From contig OW240921.1 in NCBI GenBank assembly GCA_933207985.1, positions 92,575,537-92,639,536 of the forward strand: DNA of 64,000 bases. Direction: 5' to 3'. Position numbers and translations under genes: made by a program. Below, in pieces: positions 11,870 to 23,720 of the stretch (positions are counted from its first letter, which is position 1; every line of letters begins with the position of its first letter). The notes below the pieces were generated by a model. It saw nothing but the letters and a program-made list of their open reading frames with translations, was not told the DNA's origin and did not search any database. This DNA comes from Pelobates cultripes. Its lineage: Eukaryota; Chordata; Amphibia; Anura; Pelobatidae.

Positions 11870-14769
11870 CTTGCTGGCATTTCGGATCTTGCCCCTTTTG
11901 GGCGGGAATCAAATGGTAAAGATTCACACTGTAATGGCACTAGTACGCAATGACTATTTTGAAACCTTAGAGAAATTCAACAGCTTGCCTTTCGTCAAAT
12001 TCGTGCTAAGTCTTTGTCCGTCCTTAGACTTCTCATGTATTGTCTGTGTTTGTTTAATATATTCAATATATTACCCAGTACCCTCAGTTCCCTAAAAAAA
12101 AAAAAAAAAAATCTGTAATAAATAAAATACCAGAACTACCAAATCTTATGCATGCTTATCACTACATAGAAACATGAAGGAACCCACAACCACTAAAAAT
12201 ATTAAAATCCTTGAGTAATTAATATACTATCTATTGTTACATTGGTTGTGCAGTAAGATTCCATTCAGAAGCCTCCAAATAAAGTTATTGGAGGCAAAAG
12301 TAGGAACAGAGCCTCCAGCGAATCAGTATGATGCCTCGCTAGTCTACCATCTAAACTTTTTTTTATTTTTATTTTTTTATATCTGCCAGTGCTGCTTTGG
12401 TAGAAGGTATTGCTCTTTGGCACTCTTCCCAGACTAATCTTGAAACGATTGTGTAGAAATCCATAAATATATATTTAAAAAAAATTTAAATATGTGTCTC
12501 AAAAAATATGTCTAAAGCATGGTAAAGCATCAAGGTAAAGTACCACAATGTGAATAAAAGTAGACGAAGAGGGAGGAAGAGACAGGCTATAGAGCCATTT
12601 GACTCTAGGGGTTTACAATGCTTTGGATTTATTCCTAGCAAAGTGAAACAAACGCCGGGTGCAGTATCTGAGTAACGACCCAAGTTATGTCAAGTATAAT
12701 CCACAAATATGAGACTTGGGTTTGTGAGTGTGTTCCATTTCTATCAACCAATGGAATGACTAGAAGGGTATAACTAGTCATTAGTTGGGATATTGATCAC
12801 CTGGAGTTATTAGTGAGACGAGAAGCGTCACTGTTGGAAATAGGAATTGAGGCAGGCACTGCATTATGGCATTGTTTATTTTTAATTTGTCTCCTTGTAC
12901 CAACAAGCCTGTGACGCCATTTGGTTTCTGTGCTGCTCCTATCCTGCGCATCATATTCAGACCATTACTTTTAATATTGTAAAAAGGACTATGTTTTCCT
13001 ATTTGCCCTAGCATTTAAATGAAGGACAGTCCCATTTGCGACTAATGTAAAGGGTTACTTCCTAACTCTATTTTTAATAGGTTTAAATTAACCTTTAAGA
13101 AACACTATAACTACTACAGCGTGTTGCAGTATTTATGGTGCCATGAAGCCCTAGAGACCCCTCCCATGGTAAGTAGTTAAACTGTATGAAATTGGTTTGA
13201 CGTCTTACCTGGGTCTGCTGGCTCCACTTTTTATTCAACAGCTGAACGTCCCGTTACCTCCCCTGAGCTAAGCCAAACGGTGCAGGGCCAGCTCGTTGGC
13301 TGAGAGCATCAGCTGATCAATGGTTTGACTACTTATATTAGGTTGGAGCTGCGGAACTCGTAACACCATAACCACTCCTAGCACCTTTTAATATGTAGTA
13401 AATGTGAATGAGCGCTGGAGTTTAGAAATGAAAGAATGTGACAGAGGCAAAATATTCTCTTTTTCTCTATTTATTTATAATGAAGAGGAAAAAAAAAAAA
13501 AAAAAAAAACCCTTGATGAACAGGTTTATTTGCCAAAGACTGAATTGTAGCACAATAAAATCCGATGGCAAAATGTAGGAAAAATAACTAGTCACAACTG
13601 TTTTTGCTAAATTTGATTATTCATTTAAGTCCCTGTGGTCACATACAAAATGGGGCAAAGCAATATGGTTGTGTACGGGGCCATTCAGACGGCAAAATAA
13701 GGACATTCTTTGTAAGATTTGATATTGTCTGAATTTTGCAATTCTGGCTCCAAATGAGATAGAATTTTGCCTGTATTTCAACTGGAGCAAATGCTGCCAG
13801 AGAGCTGGAATATATAAAGTTCAGGCCCAGACTCGTAAAAGCCAGACACCTATTCTCCTTGTATTATTAAAGTAACTAAAACTAATTTTATTTAGGTTAT
13901 TTATCTTTGATAAATGCTTACCAAGCTATCAAACAATTTAACATTTAAAGCGATTTTTAAATTAATAATAATTTACAGTGGTTACAAAAATATGAAAACC
14001 ATCTGGACAAAATTCGGTGTTTAATGAATAACTCTGTAAGATTTTAGTTTGCTACAATTTAAAGTTTAGTGAATTAGTGATCCAGAGGAAGGCGAAAAAA
14101 AACGTGGACATTCCATTAGTAAAATGCCCAAGTAAAAAATTCCTTCCTGACCCCATATTAAGGCGATCGGCTACAAATCAGTCCCTGGATCTGTATTACA
14201 TTGATCTCGTATGAATCATTTACCATCACCCCATCCCTTTATACATCACCATCCTCCTCTGATCCTGTTTAGGTCCATGCAGCAGTAATACTGCTTAACA
14301 GACTTCATTCTAGGAAACCAAAGACATTAATATGTTAGCATTGTCCAGTATTATCCTGAAGGTTTCAGTTTGTTCTGATTATAGATGTAGCACCTGATGC
14401 GTTCCTGTTTACGATGTAGTCCCAGCTAAACACTGACTGGCTTCAGAGAGTGCAAGCAATTGTTACATTCCCTCAGCTTATTATTATGATGTAAGAGCCA
14501 TAATGACATCACTGCTAAGTACAACCTTATAAGGTAAATGGGCACAGCATGTATAATGGCTTGAGTTTTTATATCCTTTAAAGGTTATGCATTATACAGT
14601 TTGTATGTATATATTCTCTTACAGTGATAATTCAGTTGAAAACACCCTAATTGTTTTAAATAACTAATATAACTAATCCAAAAATAAACCCAAGATAATA
14701 ATTCCTAATGTCTGCCTGGGGGTTAAAAACAAAATATTTATTATGATGTTCTAAGTCAAAGGTAGATCC
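11870..14769. other. Non-coding stretch with MITE remnants
   Basis: Holds A runs near 12094 and 13489, a TTAA-family MITE fragment at about 13090-13400 beginning aagaaacactataactacta, and near 14130-14210 a segment (attccttcctgacccc) that looks like a dispersed frog repeat. No gene is recognised. Confidence 0.45.
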
Positions 14770-14803
14770 CCAGCCACTAGTGCGTTAGGCTCTCTCCATA
14801 GCA

Positions 14804-17800
14804 TTGAATACTCACTGCTATACTCAAACTCACAAAATTATAAAATTATCCCATTCACTATATGGCCAAACAAAGATGATGTCCAAATTCCTACTCCTTA
14901 TGTTACTTGCCCTTGCAAATGATGTGGAGTCTAACCCTGGTCCCCCAGCTAATTCTAGTCCTAATCTTCCCACTAAAAAAGGCCTCTCTTTTGTGCACTG
15001 CAACATCCGTAGTTTACTCCCAAAACTGGATGCACTGCAAGCCTGGTGTTCCCATTACAAACCAAAAATCATTGTGCTCTCAGAATCATGGTTAACAGCT
15101 AAAATACAAGACACCGCCATTGCAATACAGGGTTATTCAGGTTTTAGAAATGACAGAGCAAAGAGAGGAGGAGGCATTGTTATTTATGTTGACAATAAAG
15201 TTTACCCCTTTACAAAACCTTAGTCCTCCTGCCACCTTTGATTTCCTTTCTGGCACAAATGAGATCCGTGCAGTAAATCAATCATTGTTGCAGGAATCTA
15301 CCGCCCACCTAGCTCCCCTGTGCATTCCCTTTCTGACATAGCCCATCTCCTTAGTGAAACCATAGCTCAAAACCCAAAAAGTGAACTGTTGGTCTTTGGA
15401 GATTTTAATATTGACTGGATGAACCCTAAAAATAATAGTTCTTGCACACTGTTTAAGACTTTGCAGCTAACGCAATTAATCTCCTCCCCAACTCGCATAA
15501 ACATTAAAAGCCATAACCATACCCTGCTCGATTGGATACTCTCCACTTCTCCTGATAGAATCCAGGAGGTCGGTGTTCTCCCAAACACGTTCAGTGATCA
15601 CTGTTTAGTGTACTGCGTGCGCAAAATAAAGGCTATTAAATCCTCTCCCAAGGTTAAAATAACTAGGTCCTTCAAAAAATTTAATCTTGAATCCTTTTTA
15701 AATGACATCAAGAATCTCTCATGGCACAGATTAAACATTATCCCAGATCTAGACTGTGCTGTTGAATACTTTCAGTCTGAACTCCTACAAATTTGGAATT
15801 TGCATGCCCCGCTGCGTAAGGTGAGGGTAAAAGGAGCACATATGAACTGGATCACAGCTGACCTCATCCAAATGTACCAGTTTCGGGATTCTTTGTGGTC
15901 AAAGTTTAAGCGTACTGGCTCTATGAATGATCACGGTGCATATAGACAATGGCGAAATATATGCACAAAACAGACAAAACTGGCCAAGGCCCAATATTTC
16001 TATGAAAATCTGAACAGTAACATCTCAAACCCTAGAAACTTTTGGAAAGTCATAAATAAACTACAAACTCCACCAAACCACTCCCAACCCTCCACTGGGA
16101 AAGTGGGTAACCAAACCCTGCAACTTCCCTTAGATGTAGCAAATGCCTTTAACAATTATTTTGTCAGATGCTCTACTGCCCTGATTGCCAAGCTAATAAA
16201 TGACACGCATCCTGAAACTACAAATGTGGATCAGGTCACACTAAATTTGCAAAGGCCCAATATAGACAAGTTTATTTTTAGACCTGTACCTGTTAGTGTC
16301 ATAAAAAAAAACATCTTAATAATCTAAAAATGAAAAACCAGTCCGGACTGGATCAAATCCCAGCAATGCTGTTGAAGCTCAGTGCGCCGGCAATTGCTAA
16401 ACCCGTCTCAACTCTAATTAACGAATCCTTGGTGTCTGGATACATACCCAAACTTTGGAAGACTGCGAGAGTAGTGCCTATCCATAAAAGTGGTGACACT
16501 ACTTTGGTTTCTAACTATCGCCCAATATCATTGCCAAAAATCTTAGAAAAATGTGTCCATACGCAACTTTGTGAGTACTACCAACAATTAAACTATCAAT
16601 CGGGCTTTCACCAGAATCACTCCACTACAACTGCCCTCCTAAAAGTTTGCAATGACATCCAAACTGGCATGGAACAAGGAGCCCTAACTGGAGCTATTTT
16701 CCTTGATTTTGCTAAGGCCTTTGACACAGTAGACCATGACATTCTACTGCACAAACTCCCCCCCCCCAAAAAAAAATCAGGTATTGGTGATCATTCTCTA
16801 AACTGGTTTCGATCGTATGTATCGGATCGCTTGCAATATGTGTCCATTTCTGACAGTGACTCCCTCCCTCTCCCAGTCACGTGTGGTGTTCCCCAGGGTT
16901 CCATTCTCGGCCCCCTACTATTTACATTATTTATAAATGATCTGCCTAATGTCTGCCAATCCTCAAATGTACACATGTACGCAGATGACACGGTAATCTA
17001 TGCGAGCAAATCCAATCTACCGCAACTTGAGGCTGTGCTCCAAGACCAGTTTACAGAGGTAGAAAAGTGGATCGCAAAAAACAAACTCTTCCTGAACACT
17101 GACAAAACTGTCACAATGATCTTTGGAACAGTACCTAAATTACACAATTCCCACCTATCCAGCAAAACAAATTCAAATGGCACACTGACCGCAGTCCACT
17201 CTTTCAAATACTTGGGTATGATATTAGACCCCAATCTATCTTTTGGCCTGCACATAGAAAAGCTTGCATCTAAACTTTATCCAAAATTAGGTGCCCTGTA
17301 CAGAAACAAAGCCTGCCTAAGCCCTACAGTAAAGGAAAAGATTGTACAGCAAATGCTGATGCCAATCATTGATTATGGGGATGTAGTATACGCATCTGCA
17401 TCGCAACCCACATTAATAAACTCAACACATTGTATAACTCGTTCTGCCGATTTGTGCTACAATATAATTACAGGACCCATCATTGTGACATGCTAAAAGA
17501 ACTAAACTGGCTATTGCTGGAATCCAGACGCACCCTTCATCTTTCCAGCCTTGTTTTTAAGAGCTTTTCTGGGGAAACTCCCACCCTACATGAACAAAAT
17601 GCTTTCCCCAGCTGTTCCCACTTTCTATAACCTCCGATCCAGTACCAACACTTTACTTAGTCTACCTCAATACAAAAAGAAAGCGGCCCGATCCTCCTTC
17701 TCCTATAGAGCACCGCAATTGTGGAACGACCTTCCGCACAATTTAAAATCTTCCTAAGCCTAAAGTAATTTAAGAGATCCCTCTCTACATACCTCAAAAC

Positions 17801-17822
17801 AGAATGCACGTGTCATGGTTGA
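14804..17822 (+). pseudogene. L2-like ORF2: endonuclease plus reverse transcriptase, frameshifted
   Basis: The protein would nick target DNA and prime reverse transcription of the element RNA. Endonuclease motifs are split over frames: HCNIRSLLPKLD near 14997, LSESW near 15078, GDFNID near 15398 and SDHCLV near 15594. The RT region carries SGLDQIPAMLLK near 16345, FLDFAKAFDTVDHD near 16699, GVPQGSILGPLLF near 16885 and the active-site box YADD near 16978. I place frameshifts near 15215, 15270, the A run at 16302-16310, 17420 and 17565, with stops between. The catalytic motifs themselves survive, so decay is moderate. The ORF starts with a 2A-like peptide. L2 versus Rex1 or CR1 needs a tree; membership of this group is firm. 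Confidence 0.85.
14921..14944 (+). other. 2A-like ribosome-skipping motif
   Basis: The ORF beginning near 14804 contains DVESNPGP, an exact match to the D(V/I)ExNPGP consensus at which ribosomes skip a peptide bond before the last Pro. It is preceded from an ATG at 14876 by a leucine-rich hydrophobic stretch that resembles a signal peptide. 2A sequences are known at the N terminus of some non-LTR retrotransposon ORFs, including from Xenopus and sea urchin. Confidence 0.85.
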
Positions 17823-17997
17823 TTATATATTTCCTGCCTGTTCTATGTTAAATTTTGTATATTAATATTGTTTTTGTATTTTGTTGTACCTAATGTAACA
17901 ATGCAATGATTTGTGGACCCAGGACATACTTGAAAACGAGAGAAATCTCAATGTATCTTTCCTGGTAAAATATTTTATAAATATAAATAAATAATAA

Positions 17998-18270
17998 ATG
18001 CTTTCCTATGGGGATTTCTCTGACGCTGGATGTCCTCATGCAGAGCGTGATGACGTCCAGTATCAGTTAGGGGCCTAAAGTCTGGTATGATTCCAGAAGT
18101 GTTTCTAGTGGCTAGTGACAGTCGCTAGTGACAGCCACTAGAGGCTGACTTAGTGCTGCAATGTAAACATTGCAGTTTCTCTTAAACTGCAATTTTTATA
18201 TTGCATCACTAAGTCCAACAGAGTGTCGTCAATAAACTGAAGTGGTCTGGTTGCCTATGGTGTCCCTTTA
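17998..18270. mobile_element. Right half of a TTAA MITE
   Basis: Contains the family blocks gacagccactagaggctgac, tgcaatgtaaacattgcagtttctc and a right end aactgaagtggtctggttgcctatggtgtcccttta, then TTAA at 18271. No left half is present upstream of the LINE. Confidence 0.65.
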
Positions 18271-18688
18271 TTAATCATCACTTCTCTGGAAATGGCACAT
18301 TTGAAAAAAAACAAAAAAAAAAACCAATATCTTTTATTACATTTATACTAAGGATGACAGGGATCCAAAAAGGAGGCACCCAGTTCAAAGATAGATTTAA
18401 ATATGGTGGTTTGGATCAGGATGTCTACATTTGATTCTTCACAAACACACATTTTCTAAATATATAGGGAATAAGTAATTATAATAAGACATATTTCATT
18501 AAGTCAGAGCTCTTCTTTAAAGAATCAGCACTTTTTATTTGCCGATTTTATTAAACTTTAGCCAGTGAATTAGGCCTCTCAGCCCAAGTTACATTGGTGT
18601 AGGAAGTGGAGAAATTGTTGGGACTAGTCTAGTGAGATGACTGGGGGTGATAGTATAGCTTTTAAAATCAAATGATTTACTATTTAAG

Positions 18689-19216
18689 TGTAACAGTCAT
18701 GAGGGAACTTATGGAACAGTTTACCAGGAGTTGGAGCCTAGGTGCAGGAGATGACACAGGAGGAGGCAAAATCCAAAACACAGTACAGATTAAGGGGAAA
18801 TCCAAAGGCAGGGTCAGATGAGAAGCGGAAGTCAGGGCTGGCAGCGGAGTAACAAAGTCGGTAAATCAGGCAGAGGTCAGAATCCAGGAAATCAGTCAGT
18901 AGCAAATCAAAGATCCAGCAGGAAACACCAAACAGGCAAAATGACCAGATACTAAGGCTCAGGCAGGGCTGGCTTTTACAGCCTGCTAATTAGGTGCAGC
19001 TGACCCTAATTGGAAAAGGGCTGCAGGTGGATCAGTGCTGCTTAATCCAGGGCAAGGTGGTCAGGAAGCAGAAAAATGCAAACAGAGACTGAAGCCCCAT
19101 GGTGGACAGCACGGCAGAGAACCTGCCTGGGATGCTGGAGCTGTGAGTTCAAAGCCAGGTCTCTTAAAGGGGTGTCCATTCCTTGCTGTCTGCAGGGCTT
19201 GGGCTGTGCCGTGACA
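18689..19216. mobile_element. Solo LTR, 528 bp
   Basis: Starts TGTAACAGTC and ends CCGTGACA, with the canonical TG/CA ends, and is flanked by identical 5-bp direct repeats TTAAG at 18684-18688 and 19217-19221. Length, ends and duplication fit a solo LTR left after recombination between the two LTRs of a Ty3/gypsy-like or retrovirus-like element. No internal coding sequence lies next to it. The family is not assigned. Confidence 0.75.
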
Positions 19217-19221
19217 TTAAG

Positions 19222-22200
19222 AAAGATGACAAGTATCAAAATATGTTTGAAAGGTGTTGGTTACCTAGTCCACGTAGCTTTTAGAACAATTACATTTCAG
19301 CTAGAAGATGTACAAATATAATTGGAAAGACAAATAATACTTAATTACATATTATTTTGTGAGAAATTACATATTTATCTATATTAAATGTCTGACAGCT
19401 GACATTTTTTTTTCATTTTGCGTATAGAAAATTACATTGTTTAATGGGAGCATTTTTGTCGTCAAAGTCTGCTCCCACGCTCTGATTTTCTTAGTTTTTT
19501 ACATCAATGGGTACTCCTCAGATGGCCCGTTGGGTGGTTTAAAAGACAATTGCATCCTGCTAGTTTGGCCATCTAACTGATACAAATGAAAACTTTTGGA
19601 AAGCAATGCCTATATACCCAGCTCTCTTCTAATTAGCTAGAGATGTTCATCCTATGGCACTCAAACAGTTAATAGTGGGCGATGTCATTTCATTAACAAA
19701 AAACATTCTTTAATGAGATTCGGATGAACCAACTCATTCCTCAAATGATCTGAATTTTACTTCTGTCCAGAAACCTAGTATTTAGCACAGTTTAATTTAA
19801 AGTGTCTGGATAACTAGATAATGCTTTTTATTTTACACATTTTATTGGAACATAGCAAGTGCTATCTCATATTTCACGTTTAAAAAAACCTTGCTCCATG
19901 TGGTGTACTTTTAAGTACAAAATAGCAAAATGTAGCCCTGTGCGCTGTAGTGTGTCCGAATCTTAGATTCGTCTATCAGCATGCCAGTTTGAGATTATCT
20001 GGTTCTATACAGCTATCACTTATGCATTAATCACAGAGCAAAGTGAACCTCTGAAAATAAAAAGCGAGACGGCTTGTTCACCATCCTACGCAATGCCAAG
20101 TGAATATATACACTTGCTGTGCCTACGTGCCCTGGGCTGCTTGATAAACCGCTTGCTCTCGGTGCCAGACAGAGATGGTATCAGGTGAGCTCTGGCAATG
20201 AAGCCAAAATTCCATAAAGGAGGCAATTTACATTCCATGTGCTCGTATTTTTGGAGCCAAAGAAAGTATGCACAGGATTCAATTAATTGCTCCTGATGGC
20301 ATGACCCAGGCTTCATGTTCATCACAGTGACTGCATACCCATTCAGAGGAGTCTCTAAAAATTTACACTTTGATGTATTTTAGCTAAAATGCGCAAACCC
20401 AATAGACATAATTATTTACTATAGTCCAAGTTCATAGAACGTGTGGCTTTTCAGCTTTAATATTGATCGATAACTCCCATAATTCTTGGACAGCCATGTA
20501 AAATGTAAGTACTACTGATGATGTACTTTCATACCATATACTCCTGTAGTATGTCTTTTTTCATGGTCTTCACGCAAGGCTAGGTTTATGAACGGGCTAT
20601 TGTAGACAATGGTAGGCGAAGAGAAAGAATTATCATATGTATAAATGTGTTGCTTTTTTTTCTTTTACTGTCTATTAGAACATAAAGACAGAATACTGGA
20701 GCTATTTCATATTAATTGCATTCTTTCATCACTTGGGAAATTATGTATAAGCTGCCGACCTGCAATATAGCTATATCCCATATGTAGTTTTTCAAGAGAA
20801 GTGCACAGAATATTTAGAACAGGGGTACCTTAACTGTAAATCCCCAGATGCTTTAGATTTGCAACTGCTATGATGCTTTGCCGTTCTAAAGGCTGGCCCA
20901 TCATCATGAGAGCTGTGGTCCCACAGCATATTGTGATGTAAGATTTGGCAAGACTCTACAATACGTGCCGGATTATTGGAGCTGAAAATGTTTAAAGATC
21001 CCCTAGCTTCATGGAGTCATAGGGCTGTGAAATTTAGAAAATCTTTTCTGCATTTCTTATCAGAAGCAGCTAGAGTCGGGTCAAAGATAACAAAACACCT
21101 AAATGTCCTTAAACTGGAGACATTTGCCTCTAGACTGCGACAAATATGCTATTAAATGAACTTGTAAATCCATCGCAGTGATATTTTATTTACCTCATCC
21201 AAGGATTTAAATTTGATCTTTTTCTGTTCAAAATGTTCCTGTTCAAAAAAGAACTAATTTATAACAGCAACACACGTTTGTTTTAATTTAATCGAAGTAA
21301 TCATATAAAATTAAGATGGCCTTGAAATATTCTTTAATCTAATCAAAATCAATTTCTAGATTTGAAACACTTAAAGGAACAATCATGCTTCAATTAAAGT
21401 TTGGGTTATATAAAAAATAGAGCACAGTCACTGAGCAAGTTATGGAATAAGTTAGTTGTTGTGCCAGACTATTTGCAATATTCTTTTATTTTTATTTTTT
21501 TTACTGCATATTGCGTTTGTACACATTATTTTAAATATTTATGCTCATACTACATTTATTGCAAGATCTATTTTTTACTTTTATGATAGCTGTTGGCTCA
21601 CCTCTATTTATTTATTAAAGTCATGGAATGCGATTACTTTTACTTTTATTATCTTATAAAATTTTAATCCTGGGGGCCTCCATTAGTTTATTCTTCTCTG
21701 TTGCTGGTCAGTGCATGTGATTGAATAACATTGATCTTCTGATTGGTTGAAAATCTAAATTAGCCAATAACAGTGCAGCTTTAATTTGAAATAAAAAATG
21801 GGTTAGTTTATTTGTTTTTTGTCCTGCAACTTATCGTCATACGGTTGCACATCTTGCATCCAGTGAGGAGTAGTCCATAGGGGCAAATGGGGCAGTAGAC
21901 GGACCCTGCAGGTTTTGTTGCAAAAAAAAAGAAAAGAAAAGTATTTGGAGAATTATAAGGACTAGTGATAGTGATAAGTGTATGTTAGAAAGCACAGTGA
22001 TTGTCATGAATATATCTGCAATTTCCATTAACTCCTGATGACTTGAGATGCAGCTGGTTTTCAACAGAGCATGGCATCATATGGGTTTAAATGGGTAGAG
22101 ACTAAGAATTTGGGTGTGTGGGGGGGAGGGCATACTGCCCCAATGTCTAGCTGCCGCTGCTTGCATCAGTAATATGAGTAAGTGCAAATCAGGTGATATT

Positions 22201-22261
22201 TTCTCCTGCATTTGCTTATATAGTTTGGCATGATTTAAACGTATGTAAGTTCTTTTTTTAT
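19222..22261. other. Non-coding stretch
   Basis: No gene is recognised. At about 20822-20960 a diverged copy of the CAGGGGT hAT-type MITE is likely. The remainder is AT-rich with scattered A or T runs. Confidence 0.45.
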
Positions 22262-22265
22262 TTAA

Positions 22266-22800
22266 AGGGACACTATAGGGTCAGGAACACATACATGTAT
22301 TTCTGACTCTATAGTGTTAAAAACACCATCTGGCCCCCTCTTGCCCTCCTAAAATATAATAAAATCTTACCTTTATTTCAGTCTGCTGCTGGCTCTGCCC
22401 CTGATCTGCCTCCTTGGCTGACAACATCAGAAGTGTTGATCACAGTCAATCACAATGCTCCCCCATAAGATTCTCTGAGACTGTCAAGGAGGCAGATCAG
22501 GGGCAGAGCCAGCACAAGCCAAGCACAGCCCTGGTCAATCAGCATCTCATCATAGAAATGCATTGAATCAATGCATCTCTATGAGGAAGGTTCAGTGTCT
22601 GCATGCTAGAGTGGAGACACTGATTGACAGTGCTGCACACTGTGCAGTACGGCCCCAGGAAACACATATAGGAGCCATGTGAGGAGTGGCCACTGGAGGT
22701 ATCCCTAGACTGTAATGTAAACACTGTCTTGTCTCTGACACTTGCAGTGTTTACTGCAAAAAGCCTGAAGGGAATGATTATTCTCAGAACAAAATGTGTA
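22266..22800. mobile_element. TTAA MITE, right end unclear
   Basis: TTAA at 22262-22265 precedes agggacactatagggtcagg. The interior shares, in reverse order and orientation, blocks with the copy at 8570, such as atgcattgaatcaatgcatc and gtaatgtaaacactg. It also contains its own inverted arms ctctgcccctgatctgcctc and gaggcagatcaggggcagag, about 80 bp apart. The right end could not be placed. Confidence 0.65.
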
Positions 22801-22909
22801 TAAATACAAAGAACTTAAAATGAAAGGAACTTCTTTCCTGATTCCTTCAATGAGACTGACTGTGCAACCCTTCAAGAGATATACTGAGACAAAGTAGGCA
22901 TTACTTTGT

Positions 22910-23720
22910 CTCAAAAAACAAAAACAGAGAGTAAGCGCTAACTAATATATGGGCAGCAACCCTTTAAGGGAGTGCCTCAAGAACCCTTAGAAATAATACA
23001 GGAAGGAAGAGAAAATAACTGGTAAGGGCTGCGCCAACGGGAACAAGAAATAACAAATAGTCCAAATAAATCGGTACAATAAAACAGAGTCTTATCTAAA
23101 GTGTACTCTTGGAGGTCATGGAATCTATCCGTACTTGATCCAGAATAATTGTCCTTTAGTATTCCTCCGTGAAGATCCGCTCGTATATATAAAAAATAAA
23201 AGAGTAGAGAGCCAAATAGTGTAAAATGCTTCAAATGATAAAAGTGAATAACAGGTTGAAATAAAACTCACATTTAAAAGAGCTATAACTCGGTCTAGTG
23301 TGGAAGGCGTACAGCGGTTTAATCCCCGCTTGTGGGATATAGGATAAACTTCCTCCGTCTCTGGTATATCCAACACTCAGGTAAAAAGAGAAAGCCAGTA
23401 GTGTACACTGAGTAAAATATAAGTAATAAAATAAATAAAACTGAATGGGTACTCACAAGACAGTAGCAGGACACTTGCTCCTTGACGTTAGCGCTGGTGG
23501 TATGATCCCCACCTAGGATTTCTTGGAGTCCAGGATGGTAGAGGGATGACAGGTAGTAGATAATATAAAGTGTATTAAAGATAAATGGCATGGATAAAAA
23601 GTAACCAAATATACTTTAATAATTATAAAATACACAATTAAAAGTCCATAAACGCGTTTCGCCAACATGGCGTTATCAATATGGGGTTGTCTCAGTATAT
23701 TTCCTACACCTAGACACTGT
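22910..23720 (-). repeat. Retroelement-like repeat with degenerate hammerhead
   Basis: On the minus strand, 23679 to 23651 reads TTGATAA, a GCCA-TGT-TGGC stem-loop, then GAAACGCGTT. This resembles a hammerhead core with C3 and G8 both mutated and one extra base before stem II. The GAAACGCG block is typical of Penelope-like elements of frogs. No reverse transcriptase is recognised in this interval, so it may be an untranslated end. Confidence 0.35.

Larger units (their letters stand above)
14770..17997 (+). mobile_element. L2-like non-LTR retrotransposon
   Basis: A LINE with one long reading frame encoding an apurinic endonuclease and reverse transcriptase, followed by a 3' tail at about 17905-17997 containing gaaatctcaatgtatctttc and a taaataaataa repeat. 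This tail type is typical of the CR1/L2/Rex1 group. The 5' boundary is estimated, since no target duplication is visible. The 3' end abuts half of a TTAA MITE at 17998. Confidence 0.8.
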
